Assembly: GCA_018524725.1 (NCBI GenBank)
Contig: JAEUWP010000375.1
Coordinates: 1-64,000 of the forward strand
Source: Podaxis mareebaensis
Taxonomy: Eukaryota > Basidiomycota > Agaricomycetes > Agaricales > Agaricaceae
Direction of reading: 5' to 3'
DNA: 64,000 nucleotides
Positions 44,502 to 55,670 of this stretch are shown one piece after another. A program made the translations under genes and the position numbers. The notes below the pieces were generated by a model. It saw only the letters and a list, made by a program, of their open reading frames with translations, was not told the origin of the DNA and made no database searches. Each line of letters opens with the position of its first letter. The stretch's first letter is position 1.

Positions 44502-46018
44502 ATGTCTCAATTCCCCCAGGTCAGCTACCTGACGCATTCCGTGCCACTCAACTGATCTGAATATAATACAGTTTTTCCTTTCGCGCACTTACTCAGGCCA
44601 TACCAAGGCCATCAACGTGCTCAAGTTGAGCAATGATGGGTCTCGGCTCTTAAGTGGAGGTATGCTATCCTATCGGCTCCATACCTGGTCTCATTCCATC
44701 TGCCACTCTAGGGGATGACTGTAAAGTTGTTGTCTGGAATCTTCAGGACGCTTCATCCAATCCTGAGTGGGTTACCCACATCCCCCAGCATGGCGCCATC
44801 TGCAGTGCTACTTGGGCTCCACTGAAGCGTGATCAGTCATGGTGCCGCATCATCTTTGGTTGTGCTGATGGTTCAATCCACGTATATCGATGCACAAGCC
44901 CAGGAGACTATTCATTTGTGTGCAAAATGCATCCACACAATGATGCTGTTCAAGACCTTGCATTCGACGCGAATCACAGCCGGCTAGCAAGCATTGGTGG
45001 TGGTCAATTAATTGTGTGGAATATTGGACCTGAAGGTCACGCTTTCGCTTTTTCCGTTTGCATCTTAATCTGACATTCTCTCCAAGACACTTTGGTCCAG
45101 ATGGCTATCACCTCACCTCGAGATTCTATAGCTTGGTCTACTCGGTTTCTTGAATGTGGTGCGGCAGTATTTGTAGCGTTTCTCCAGTCACATGAAGTGT
45201 AGGAAATACCATAATGCATCAGTATTGTGTTGACCATAATCTACAGGCATGTTTATCAAGTTGACCCATGGAAGATGAAGGACAACTACATCCTTCGGAC
45301 TAGAGTGTAAGTCACCTTGGCTTCTGCAGCCAGAAACCACTAACCCAAGTCAACTAGTGGGTATGCCACTACAGGGACAGAGCAGTGCATGCTCCTTGTC
45401 TCAAACCTTGCAACAGGGGTAGATCTTTATGATATTCCACCGACAAAACCAATCAGGGTCCTTAGGCACGTGATCCGAAAGAATGTACCACTCACCATCG
45501 TACCAGCCCTAGGTGATAGTTTGGCAATCGTTGGAAGTGATGATGGCTGCATCCGCATTTTTGACCAAAGAACAGGTTCTCTGGCCAGTACTCTCCCTCA
45601 TGGTCCTAGTGTGTCCTGCAATGTCTCTCTATTGCATTGTTTACTTACTTGTCCTCCTCTAGTCGGAACCTTGGTTCAAATAGTGGATGTACGTATGCTT
45701 ATTGGATACATAATTGCCTGAAACTCATTTTTCAAGGCTTATTCAAATGCTGATGAATGCATAATTGCTTCCGGAACAAGTGATGAGAAGGAATCGGTCT
45801 TTGAGATCAAGTTATGGAGCACAAAGGTCAGTTGCGTGTTCACAATGCCCGACTGGCCAATTCCTTAATGCATTTTGTATCAGGACCCAGCCGCTCAGAC
45901 CCAAGAGACCTGCTCAATGCTGCAAATCCTCCTCCAAGTGTGGCAATCATGGTGGCTTCTCATTGGGTGTCTGTTTGCGTTAACTATCCAGCATCTTATC
46001 CTTAGGACTCTTACTTGA
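44502..46018 (+). CDS. WD40 beta-propeller protein with C-terminal transmembrane helix (copy 2)
   Basis: Starts MSQFPQ, then a donor. The next exons give YSGHTKAINVLKLSNDGSRL, DDCKVVVWNLQDASSNPEWV, GAICSATWAPLKRDQSWCRI, FGCADGSIHVYRCTSPGDYS, NDAVQDLAFDANHSRLASIG and GGQLIVWNIGPE. Further blades are AITSPRDSIAWSTRFLECGA, MLLVSNLATGVDLYDIPPTK, LAIVGSDDGCIRIFDQRTGS and CIIASGTSDEKESVFEIKLW. The last exon reads WQSWWLLIGCLFALTIQHLI, a membrane helix close to the C-terminus, so the propeller is probably tail-anchored on the cytosolic side. About 400 residues and no stop in the spliced frame. It lies ~400 bp from the right inverted repeat of the 24-kb element. Confidence 0.75.
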
Positions 46019-46124
46019 TTGTACTTGCCTATGTTATATGCTGAACATATGAACTTTCTCCGAAAATTGCCTCCAGTACTTCGCCACACTCAATACATCT
46101 GATAAGATCTACAGTGTCATCAGG

Positions 46125-46310
46125 CCTCGATGTTGGCTATCTGTTATGCCTCAATGTGATTTGACTGATGGTTCTCAAATATATGGAAGATAGCAGGTTA
46201 GACGGCCCTGTATGTGCACTTCTTATGTTCATTCCCATTGCACCTCTTCCAGAGTTTCTCTGATCATTTCAATAGCACTGCTGGATATGTACCGAGAGAC
46301 GAGCTGGCCT
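46125..46310 (+). repeat. Inner inverted repeat, right copy
   Basis: Partner of 23930-24100. Together with the terminal repeat it shows that the original inverted ends were longer than the present 500 bp. Confidence 0.7.
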
Positions 46311-46429
46311 GGGTATACATCAATTAAGAGAAGCTGTACCAAGGCTATGTATCAAAGCGAAAAGCCTTTTCGTACTCATTATATCATGAATACCCTTCTT
46401 CCGTTTTTTTTTTCCACCCATCCGTCCGT

Positions 46430-46931
46430 AAGTTTGGGTCAATGTATGAGTGCCCTGCTCCTGCGCCCGCTCATGGGCCACTCAGTCTTATTTGCTTCTC
46501 GATTCCGAACCTGGGAATCACTCGGTACCTTATGCCAATCTAAGAACCAATTCTAAATCTTGGCAGCAATCGGTTTCTGGTACAGTGATTGAATCAGATC
46601 GGAATGCCGATCCTACACCTGTAGCAGTTATCGATTTTTGCACCAATTGTTCCTCTTACAATGAATATGAGATTAGAACCCATTCTCTCACAGGTTCTGA
46701 ATCGTGGCATTTATGAGTTATGAGTTACGAGACAATAATGTGTTTCAAAATTGGAAGTGTCTATTGTTTTTGGGTCGGGATGCTGAGTCGGAGATCGGCC
46801 TCGATTAATTTCTTGGTTCTATTTCTGTCATTAAACACGTGTTGTATTTCGATTTGTAACGTGATTTAAACCCATAAATAAAACCTTTGGCACCCTCTGT
46901 ACTGGGTACCGAGTCTGATTGGTCTCAGGTG
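46430..46931 (-). repeat. Right terminal inverted repeat of the 24-kb element
   Basis: Reverse-complement match to 22925-23430, ending GGTCTCAGGTG directly before the target duplication TCA. Confidence 0.9.
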
Positions 46932-46934
46932 TCA

Positions 46935-47495
46935 CTAGAAGCCTGATGACGGCGATCCCCATGAATTAAGCTAGCCGTCAGAGCTTGGGAGTGTTGGCAT
47001 CAGCAGGTACACCACGAGGTGCCAAGCCGAGACTCAAGAGTCAAGACTACTCGCTGGTGACTTGAGCAACCCAGAGGCTAGGAGGAAGATGAGATCGACA
47101 CGACACATCCATTATATGTCTATCTTTATCACCTGAAGTTAACAGGTCTTACAATTTTGCTTGCAGCTTTATCATTTGTGGCAACAGGATGTGCTAGACA
47201 TGAGTTCCGTTGACTCACTGCGGACCAAGAAAACCGCTGTATTTGTCTCGACCGTTCACCGCCTTTGTTGATGAAATTAAAATGTAAGGGCCCTTAACGC
47301 CCCTTGCCGCCCATTTCTTATGGGGTAAACTGAAATACCTAGAAGCCATCACGATCTTTGCCTGGCCTCGACGACATCTCTTGTGCAGCTCTCCGGAGGA
47401 CACGTAGGCTGGTTTAACGTACTTAGCGTCACCACACCATGTCAGAAATCCGCCCATTCCGCTTTCGTATTTCCCAAAGTTGGCAATACTCAGAG
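46935..47495. other. Flank of the 24-kb element and promoter region of the next gene
   Basis: No gene supported. A minus-strand frame at 47215-47532 overlaps the TATA box of the following gene and looks spurious. Confidence 0.5.
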
Positions 47496-47503
47496 TATAT
47501 AAA
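47496..47503 (+). promoter_or_regulatory. TATA box of the DUF5648-type gene at 47547
   Basis: TATATAAA, 51 bp before the ATG. Confidence 0.7.
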
Positions 47504-47546
47504 CATTGGAAAGTGGCGACGGTGAGCTTCAACAGCCTTACCAGTC

Positions 47547-48194
47547 ATGCGATTCACTACTTCTCTCATTGCCCTCTCCTTCGCATCTGTTATCCTGGCT
47601 ATTCCTCAGGGTGCCAAGGAATCAGATGATGGAAAATATCACCATTATCCTGTGCACCCCAAGCCAGTTAGTCCAAACGAGTGTATCGTCGACCAGAGTA
47701 CAACGCACTGACCATGACATTGGTATATCTAGCCCGTTCCCGCTTGTGCGCCTCGCTCGCAGGCAGTCCCATTGCTTCGCGCCTATAATCCGACCATCAC
47801 CGATCATTTCTACACCACCAATGCTCAAGAGATGGATAATGCTGTCAATGCACTGAGCTACCAACGTGAAGGCCCTCCTGGCCGCGTTTTCCCCACTCAA
47901 GTAAGGGACACTGTCCCATTGTACCGTGGTTACCAGCCCCAAGTTTTCGACCATTTCTACACCACCAATGAGCAAGAGATGAGCAACGCTGTTCAAAATT
48001 TGGGCTATAGCCGAGAAGGAATTGCAGGTTATGTGTACCCTGAAGCCAACTGTGGTGCCATCCCGCTCTATCGCACGTACAACCCGCAGATTACAGATCA
48101 CTTCTACACCAGCGGTGCTGCTGAACGCGACAATGCGGTTAACAGGTTGGGATATGCAGACGAAGGGATCACAGGGTACATCTTGCCTGTTTGA
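47547..48194 (+). CDS. Secreted protein with three DUF5648-type repeats (short linker)
   Basis: Exon 1 has the signal peptide MRFTTSLIALSFASVILAIP and a short His/Pro linker (KYHHYPVHPKP). A ~70-nt intron with donor gttagt and acceptor atctag leads to PVPACAPRSQAVPLLRAYNP. Three repeats follow, each about 45 residues: TDHFYTTNAQEMDNAVNALS, FDHFYTTNEQEMSNAVQNLG and TDHFYTSGAAERDNAVNRLG, each closing with a (E)G(I/P).GY(V/I) strand. The repeat type matches what I know as Pfam DUF5648, found in secreted bacterial and basidiomycete proteins, function unknown. It looks intact. Its dead relatives are at 14161 and 22218. Confidence 0.85.
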
Positions 48195-50374
48195 AGTTTG
48201 AATTTTCACAAGTCCCATACCGATTGTCGCCCTGTATTGCAACCGGGGTTCTATTTTGTGTATGTTGAATATATGAATTGTGGCGGTCTGTTTGCATGCG
48301 ATTTTTTTGCTGACAGTGATGACGCGATTCCCATACTACAGGTTGGGGTGAAACAAGCTGAGAGCGGGAAGTTTTCGCATCCTGGGTTATGAGGTGGATG
48401 TTATTCGCCAACTCTAGGGATTTTAACACACCTCCTAGCCCCTGTCAGCTAGTTGCCGCCCCTAAAATGAATGGTGAGATCACTCAGCATCGAAAGCGGA
48501 TTGGATAAAAGCCTATGCCAAACGGCATCAATCAACGGATGTGGGAGATCATGGCTAGGCGTCTACTCCTGGATTCGGAGCGTCCTACGTGTTCGGCCCG
48601 ACTCCATGACAGGATTTCAATGGTTTCCTTTGATGGCGTATCCTGAGTACTGGGCTGGAACGTGCTTTCGACCGAAGTTCGGTGTCCATGTTCTTCCGAA
48701 AGGCGAGTGTATCACCACCACACTATCGGGAACAAGTGACGCTGACGCCTGGAGACCATAGTTTTATGTCAAATCTTGCTGAACAATTCACTTCAATGGA
48801 AGCGACGGATTTAGACTGTCGGGTGGAAGGCTGAGTTGAGGCGGTGGGATCGTGAGCGTAATGAGTTTTGGATCAAGTACACCTTGTCCGAAGCCCGCCA
48901 CAATCGATGGCAAATTCACGAGATTCGAAAACCGGGAGATGATCGCAGCCGTGGTGCATTGGCAGATGGAAGTTTCACCGGCCTTAACGGCACTTGTTGA
49001 GGCTATGGCAGACGCCGTTGAGTGTATCTGTGTGCAAAAGACCTATTTTGAGCCCGAAGCCTGATCAATGACATGAACCACTTCGACCCGAGACACCAAA
49101 AATAGAACACACAGACACCTACTTGTCGACAAGCTGAAAATATTCAGGCTCTGCGGTAATAGGTGTGAAATACGCTCAGAGACGTCGCAGAGTTAGACCG
49201 GAAACTGTGGGAATCGGCACATTGCCTTGAAGGACCCTTCGAGCGTGGTACCAGCCTATTGGGGTCTACACTGCCCCAGCTGCTGAATTCTTCGTACACT
49301 AGAATCTAGCTGATAGGACCTTGTAACGTTCAGCGCGATGGTTATAGCTTCAGATAGTTGGGAGAGGATTGCGTTGAGTGGAAATGAGGGCTCAAGATCC
49401 GGCTCGAGCCACGTATGGTCACATGTAGCCAGGCCGCCACTGGGTTTTCCCCGCCATCAATGGATCAAATTTCTTCAACCTTATCTTGCCAATGTTCTGC
49501 CCTCTGAAAACAAGCTTTCGGGTATGTCTTTCAGGGATGTAACTGTTGAGTCAGGAGCATCCCATTTGTGTTGTGAACTAACACTGGAAAGAAGTAGTTC
49601 CCTTACCAAGGTAGTGACCCGTGGTGAAACCGGCACTCTCAAGTCACTGTACTTGTCAGCCTTCCAGCATTAAATAATAGATATAGTTCTCATTACTCAC
49701 CGTAGCTGTATACAGAATGCAATCGAACATGTACAATCATTCGTCTCACTCGTCTCCTACCACCTGGCATCTCCGTGGTTCTAATGATTCCAACTCATTC
49801 TGACGGTCTCCCCGACGTCGGACCTGTTTGCTCAATACCATCAAATCTAACGAACTTTGAATTTAGCATAGTCACTTCAAAGCTTTGCAATGGATTTACG
49901 ATCTGACATACGGGCTGATTCAAAAATAAATTTGTAGCAGACGGCAAGTGTTGGCCCGACTCTCGCTGCTCTATCATTGATCTAATATATCCTGGTGTCC
50001 ACTTCATTTCCACTTGTCCGTTAGGATCACCCACAAGTGAGTGCCAAACTGTTTGCTACGATATCCGTTGGCCAACTTCACTTCGGACCCCGTGGGAGCT
50101 CAGCTGGTAGCCAAAGGATGTCGAACAAAATCAATTGCTAGACGGGGCACGTTAACTTGCAACTCATGCCCTCAGGTAGTTGATGGTCTTGACCTATGAT
50201 CTATGTTCAATCAACCGATGAGTGCTCCAGTTCCCTTGTCGCCCGAAATTTCCTGTTCACAAGTTCGACAGTGAGTGATGATAGTACTTCCGAAGGACGT
50301 GGATACCGATGGAGCATATTCAAAGACTTGTCAAGTCGCGCCAGATTTGAGAACAAATGAAGGCAAGTCTGAAA
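48195..50374. other. Intergenic, no gene supported
   Basis: Short frames occur on both strands (for example 48471-48761 plus and 49795-50034 minus), but none has a start context, splice partner or family match that I could see. They may be remnants. Confidence 0.4.
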
Positions 50375-50381
50375 TATATAA
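50375..50381 (+). promoter_or_regulatory. TATA box of the DUF5648-type gene at 50427
   Basis: TATATAA, 52 bp before the ATG. Confidence 0.7.
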
Positions 50382-50426
50382 CCAGCACGATCGAGGATCT
50401 ACTCAGCTCCAGCAGTTTCATTCAGC

Positions 50427-51600
50427 ATGCGCTTCAACGTCTCCCTTGTCGCATTCTATTTGGCTTCAGTTGCGGCCGCCACCGTCATTTCTGCTACTCA
50501 CTCGTACAATTACGGTGAACCTGACGCCACTGAGGTAGCACCGGGCCATTCCACCTCCTCCCAGGGAGCTGGTGCTACTCAACCCGTCCCTTGTTCCACC
50601 ACCCAGACTGGACCTCAGTCTCCTGGCACCCCTGGGACAGGAACGCACGCTTCCACCACCGAGGCGGGACCTGAACCCTCTAGAACGAGTGTCGGCGCTG
50701 GCCCTCAGTCTCCTGGAAATACCCAGGCAGGGCCCCGGTCTTCAGTATATCCTCACGGAGGGGCATATTCCACTACCTCCAGGACAACGTCTCAACCTTC
50801 CGCCACCAGTCAGCTGGGGCCTCATTCCTCCGTCAATCATGCCTCGTCGCAAGTTCCTGAAGGATCCCATATCTCCAGTGTCGTTGGACCCAGCACTCGT
50901 GTCGTGGTTACAGAGACAGTGACTGTTATACCAAGGCCTACGCAGGCCACCTCAAAGCCTGCACCTCCTCCACCAAAGCCGAGCCATGCGACCTCGAAAC
51001 ATGTATCCCCTCCTCCAAAGCCTACTCATGCCACACCAAAACCGGCACCCCCTCCACCAAAGCCAACACACCACCCTCCTCCAGTAAGTCTGGCCCCGAG
51101 CTAGATAAAACCAGCATCCTCACTCATATTTTCCACTCTAGCCCGCCGATCCTTGTGCCCCTCGCTCAGCCGCAGTCCAGCTCATGCGCGCATACAATGC
51201 CGCCTGGACCGACCACTTCTACACGACCGGAGCCCAAGACATGAAAAATGCGGTTGCATTGGGATACAGCCGTGAAGGTCCCCCCGGACTCATCTTCCCC
51301 AAACAAGTTCCTGGAACGGTCCCGCTCTTCCGGGCTGTCAATGACAACTGGCACGACCACTTCTACACTTCGTCCAAGCCTGATTTGAACGTTGCCGTTG
51401 GGAAGCTTGGATACCATCAAGAGAACGTTGCTGGTTATTTGTATCCGATCCAAAAGTGTGGTGCGATTCCGTTCTACAGGCTGGTTAATGATCAGATCCA
51501 TGACCACTTCTACACCACCTCCGCTGCGGAGAGGGACCACGCTGTTCATTCCCTTGGGTACCATTATGAGGGTATTACTGGGTATATTTTGCCCAATTGA
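50427..51600 (+). CDS. Secreted DUF5648-type protein with mucin-like and Pro-rich linker
   Basis: Signal peptide MRFNVSLVAFYLASVAAATV. Residues ~25-150 are rich in Ser, Thr, Pro and Gly with repeated GPQSPG / AGPQSP units, typical of a heavily O-glycosylated stalk. Then come TETVTVIPRPTQ and four PPPPKP(S/T)HAT-like units. The intron has donor gtaagt after HHPPP and an acceptor in ctctag. Exon 2 reads PADPCAPRSAAVQLMRAYNA with repeats TDHFYTTGAQDMKNAVALGY, HDHFYTSSKPDLNVAVGKLG and HDHFYTTSAAERDHAVHSLG, ending YILPN. Probably an extended wall-anchored or secreted lectin-like protein (inference). Dead copies are at 16289 and 21364. Confidence 0.85.
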
Positions 51601-53050
51601 TGTGGCGATAGTGGATTGTTCTGTTGACTTGATTAGAACTTAGTATACCTTGTCCTGTTGCGACCCTCGTTGGCCTTCGATCATCCTTGTGGGTCCCTGA
51701 ATGTGAATTCAGCATCTCCGTATTCTTCTTTGTCAACATGGTTAGAGACGCGATTTGCCAGCATATTGTGGTTGAAGGTGATCTCGATTCTCCAATTGCC
51801 GGAAACAAGCGCTGTTCCAACTGGCACAGACGCGTCTGTCACGTCCCGTGACAAGACGGCTGGTTATTCACGTCCTTGTTGTCCGATGCAACGCAGCGGG
51901 TCATCCCTCTCTTCATGATCTGAATTTACAACAGTTCCCCAAAACCACCTAAGCCTACTATGACCGTACCCAAAACAAGGTCCGCCGCGGGAAATGGACG
52001 TCACTTTGTCCTCCAATGTCCAGACTTTGCCTTCTGATATCCTTCCTTCTAAAGGAGGCGGGCCATTGATACAAGGTATTTGCACCAGGTCAAATGGATT
52101 ACGTAACATCCTTCCTGATCTTCCGCCTTGACTGGGAGAGTATGCCAGCTTGAAATTGTTAACAACAGCGAAAACTCAAATCTAGACCCGGTGTTCAAAT
52201 GCGGTTTGCATGACCTCCAAGTGGCCAGCTTCCTGCCTCGATTTGGCGCTGGTAGCGAATTCTTATACGGGGTACACTCAGAAACGAAGGACTCGTGTTT
52301 CTCGGGCGGGAAGGCTATGTAAGCTTGACCCTTGAGAGGAATGTTCAACCGGAATGCGATCGTCACCGAATTGACGAACACCCTTTCTAGCAATTACAAA
52401 CGTCGCTGCAGAAGCTCACATCCCCCGCCATCAGAGAAGACAATAGTCACGTTATTTACAATGAACAGCCCGCTGCCTCATAAGTACAAAACGCGGAATC
52501 CGCTTCAACTAGCTTTACTCTCCTCACTCCCACCTTGTACCCATCCCCGCCAAATATACAATGCTTGTGGTATGAGAAGTCCAGATGAACGCCATACGAA
52601 GACGTCCGCCGCCAGACGTTCGAGAAGGGATGAGTTTTCTGTTAGAATGTCTGACTTCGACACGGTGGGCGCGTATTGGTTATTGTCAACGCCTCTTCCA
52701 AGGAGGCCACCGCTCCACAATCTGAAGAAATATCCATTCCGAAACAACCTGGTTTGGAAGTTGTGATTCTTAGAGTCTAGACCGGTGTGACCTAAGACAG
52801 TATTACTCCCTAAATGGGGATAAACCGACCTTTAGTTTTTCGGGCGGCCTTCGGAAACAGGGAAGATTGCTCCCAGATCTATGCGTCCAGATATCAGAAA
52901 TACATGACGTGGGATTGACAACAGGATTGTATTGGAAACTCATGTCGATGAGGATCATACCCTGATAAAATAAGGACATCAAGACTTCCCGCCCTCCAAT
53001 CAGATATTGCCGGCATATACTCAACATATGAGGGAAATTTTGGAAGTACA
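51601..53050. other. Intergenic, no gene supported
   Basis: No consistent gene model. The minus-strand frame 52393-52049 and the plus-strand frame 52128-52322 overlap each other and neither has recognisable features. Confidence 0.4.
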
Positions 53051-53058
53051 TATAAAAG
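53051..53058 (+). promoter_or_regulatory. TATA box of the DUF5648-type gene at 53119
   Basis: TATAAAAG, 68 bp before the ATG. Confidence 0.7.
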
Positions 53059-53118
53059 AAGGGTCGAGCAAACATTCGCCCGACGCACAGCCCACGTTAC
53101 GAACGGCTTCACACCTCG

Positions 53119-54031
53119 ATGCGTGCTAATTATCCTCTCCTCTTCTTTTGTTTGACTTCATTTGGCGTGGCTACCGCCCACCACCACCATGCCCCCATAG
53201 GGCCTGATGGTAAATTCTCACTGACTATGAAGTATGTCTTGATTTTCATCTGGAGAATGTTATATTAATTATGCACGTTCAGTTGGTATATGGAACCGAA
53301 CCCACCGGTTGTGCACAACGAGTGCACATCGTGTAGGTCTAAGGCTACACCTCCCTATCCGGTCGGCCCCGGCCCCAGATGCGCTTCGTCCAACTGTCCA
53401 ACAGCTGCTACAAACTGTCAAGAGGCTAGAACAGTCACTGTAACCGCCACTACAACGGTTACCGTTTATCCAAGGCACACCGATGCGCCAGTAAGTCCCC
53501 AGCAATTACGGCGCCGAGGGCGACCACTCAAAACGGCGCGCTCCCCAGATCTGCATGCAACCTTCCACAGCTGTCCCGCTGCGTCGAATTTGGAATCCTG
53601 TTTGGCAGGATCATTTCTACACGACGGATAGTCGAGAAGTGACCTATTCGGACGCTCAAATGAGGTATACGGAGGAGACCTCTCCCGGTCGTATTTTCCT
53701 GAACCAAGTTGCGGGAACTGTTCCGTTGTGGCGTTGCTACTGGACCGTGGATAATAAATACGACCATTTCTACACTGCCGACGAAGCAGAGTTCCGGAAT
53801 GCACAAGCCAGAGGATGCGTTGAATATCCTGAGTCAGGAAGCATAGGATATTTGTATCCGACTCACCATTACGGGACTATCGCCCTGTATCGCCTGTATA
53901 GTCCACAACGGAAGGACCATTTTTACACCAGTGATCTAGATGAACGTAGTAGCCTCATCCACTTGGGTGTGTACGAGGACGAAGGAATTACTGGGTATAT
54001 CTTTCCGCGCACGGGGGATTGCAGGGAGTAA
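53119..54031 (+). CDS. Secreted DUF5648-type protein with short Cys module
   Basis: Exon 1: signal peptide MRANYPLLFFCLTSFGVATA followed by HHHHAPIGPDGKFSLTM. Exon 2 begins WYMEPNPPVVHNECTSCRSK and continues GPRCASSNCPTAATNCQEA, then TVTVTATTTVTVYPRHTDAP before gtaagt. Exon 3 has MQPSTAVPLRRIWNPVWQDH, FYTTDSREVTYSDAQMRY, a second repeat YDHFYTADEAEFRNAQARGC and a third KDHFYTSDLDERSSLIHLGV. The [C/W].M.P.....C.C module at the start of exon 2 is shared with 55671, 57582 and 60242, which defines a sub-family separate from 47547 and 50427. Intact in all exons. Confidence 0.85.
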
Positions 54032-55330
54032 CGGATGGGTAGTTGACACTACTAGTAGTCAGATCCCAACAAGGGATTACCGGACACAAACTTAGGCTTC
54101 GAGTTGTAAGCTCTTTTGATATACTATATACGGTTTTCATATACTTCGCTCTTTTATGTATAACTGGGACTTCGACCAACCTACAAGAGTTTTCACGCGG
54201 GTATAACAATCCGAAGATTAATAAGTCGCACTGAGGGTGGCGACAGTCACGTCAGCTTGCCGTCCGCGGTGTAAACCCTATCCCAGTTAAGGGCGCGCCA
54301 CGCTCAGCTGATGCCGAGCACGTCCACGTTCTATCGCATTCTTTTGTATATCTGTGCGCACAAAGTACACGACCACTTCCATCTTGGTCTATTTCTACGG
54401 GCTTGATTTACAAATAGGCTGTGGGGCGCAGTGGCGGGCCAGAAATCTTCCCAGTGGCTGCCTTTGGTGGAACAAATCTCTGATGTGCCATTTATCTTTG
54501 TAACTGACATTGAATCAATCATCCTGTCTCCCGTTAGGTTCATAAGTGCTGTCTTCCTTGCTATTCTCATGATTCATTTATGGATGGAGAGAATAAGGGA
54601 ACTGCACAGCATTCCGGGAATTTCTACGAGCGGCTCCGTGTTATTTGCTTCTGTCTACATTAACCCTGACGAAATGCATTTGACACTCCTGATTAATGAT
54701 TCCTCAATGCCGAGAATAACATACAGGGGTGCCCAAGTTGTACATAGCTTCTGGGATGGTGGGTGCGATAAGCATTTCTACTCCCCTGTTTCAACTATTT
54801 CATCCAATCACACGGCTTGCGAACCGCCTCAGTTGTTGTTTTCCCTGGTCGTCCATCATGCCACAGATGCTAGTCTTTCACCAGGCAAGGTAAGCAGGTT
54901 ACGAGCAATTTGGTAAATTCATATTTTAATTCTCTGGAGATGTCGACGTTGGAACTCTCATGTGGAGTGTTTTTAGCAATTATCGATCATTTTTCATATT
55001 TCTAGCGACCCACGCTGACAATAGATCTTTTGGTTCCGAGCATATGGTTTCGAGCACTTGGAAGTTGACGTGATGGCCGGGGGTTACACGCTGCTCCGAC
55101 TCAGTGTTTGAAACGACAAATAGTTCAATTCGACTGTCGACACCGCATGATCGTACCCTGAAATTCGAGCTCCTCCAAAGATCCAGGTGCCCAGCCAGGA
55201 TTACGAGGTGTCCGTTCAAATTCTCGGTACGCTCCGCGGAAGAAGCACGGCCATTATCTCATTGTAGCACAATCCATCCGACATGTTCTCAGGATAAGAA
55301 TGAAGCCGGCGCGTCGGACAGGTCGGGTTG
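54032..55330. other. Intergenic, no gene supported
   Basis: A frame at 54740-54800 reads HSFWDGGCDKHFYSPVS, faintly like a repeat core, but without a second repeat. It is not counted as a gene. Confidence 0.4.
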
Positions 55331-55414
55331 AAAAAAGTCCCGCGGAGGGTGCCATGGAATGTGTTTCGTGGTAGTTGTATAGCGAAATCCATGGTACCCT
55401 CCGGGAACTTTTTT
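55331..55414. repeat. Imperfect hairpin, ~27-bp arms
   Basis: The left arm 55331-55358 (AAAAAAGTCCCGCGGAGGGT then GCCATGGA) pairs with the right arm 55388-55414, with two one-base offsets and one mismatch around a ~29-nt loop. It could be a small inverted-repeat element or an RNA hairpin. Confidence 0.6.
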
Positions 55415-55621
55415 CATCCGGATCTTCCTCATAGATGATATCTACGATTGGCAGTGACACTTCGGAGTTTGTGCTTTCCATTCAAATTGTTTGGCGGACA
55501 GCCAAATTCAGGATGTGTGAGTCTGAACCATCGCTTACCCGTACGGGATGGATGCTTATGCATATGAATTACGCCTGCGCACTTTGCGTTATCCTGGTGA
55601 CGGAGGCGCTGATTCACTGTT

Positions 55622-55628
55622 TATAAAT
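55622..55628 (+). promoter_or_regulatory. TATA box of the mini-gene at 55671
   Basis: TATAAAT, 49 bp before the ATG. Confidence 0.6.
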
Positions 55629-55670
55629 CTCCTGAGATCAAGTTTTTAGTAAACGACCAACTTTATTGAC

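Larger units (their letters stand above)
22925..46931. mobile_element. 24-kb CACTA/EnSpm-type DNA transposon with cargo
   Basis: The ends are CACCTGAGACCAATCAGACT at the left and its reverse complement at the right. Both sit in inverted repeats of about 500 bp. The 3-bp direct repeat TCA flanks the element (22922-22924 and 46932-46934). Ends of CAC..GTG type with a 3-bp target duplication are typical of CACTA elements, and a Tnp2-family transposase lies inside. It carries at least eight other genes or gene remnants. It inserted between members of the DUF5648-type array. The transposase has stop codons, so present movement would need help from another copy. Confidence 0.82.

Noticed and set aside
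47215..47532. 105-codon minus-strand ORF
   Set aside because: It overlaps the TATA box and the 5' region of the secreted gene at 47547 and has no recognisable features.
52332..52766. 144-codon plus-strand ORF
   Set aside because: Random-looking composition, no signal peptide, no splice partner, and overlapping frames on the other strand.
54740..54800. Possible isolated DUF5648-type repeat (HSFWDGGCDKHFYSP)
   Set aside because: Only one weak core motif without flanking repeat structure.
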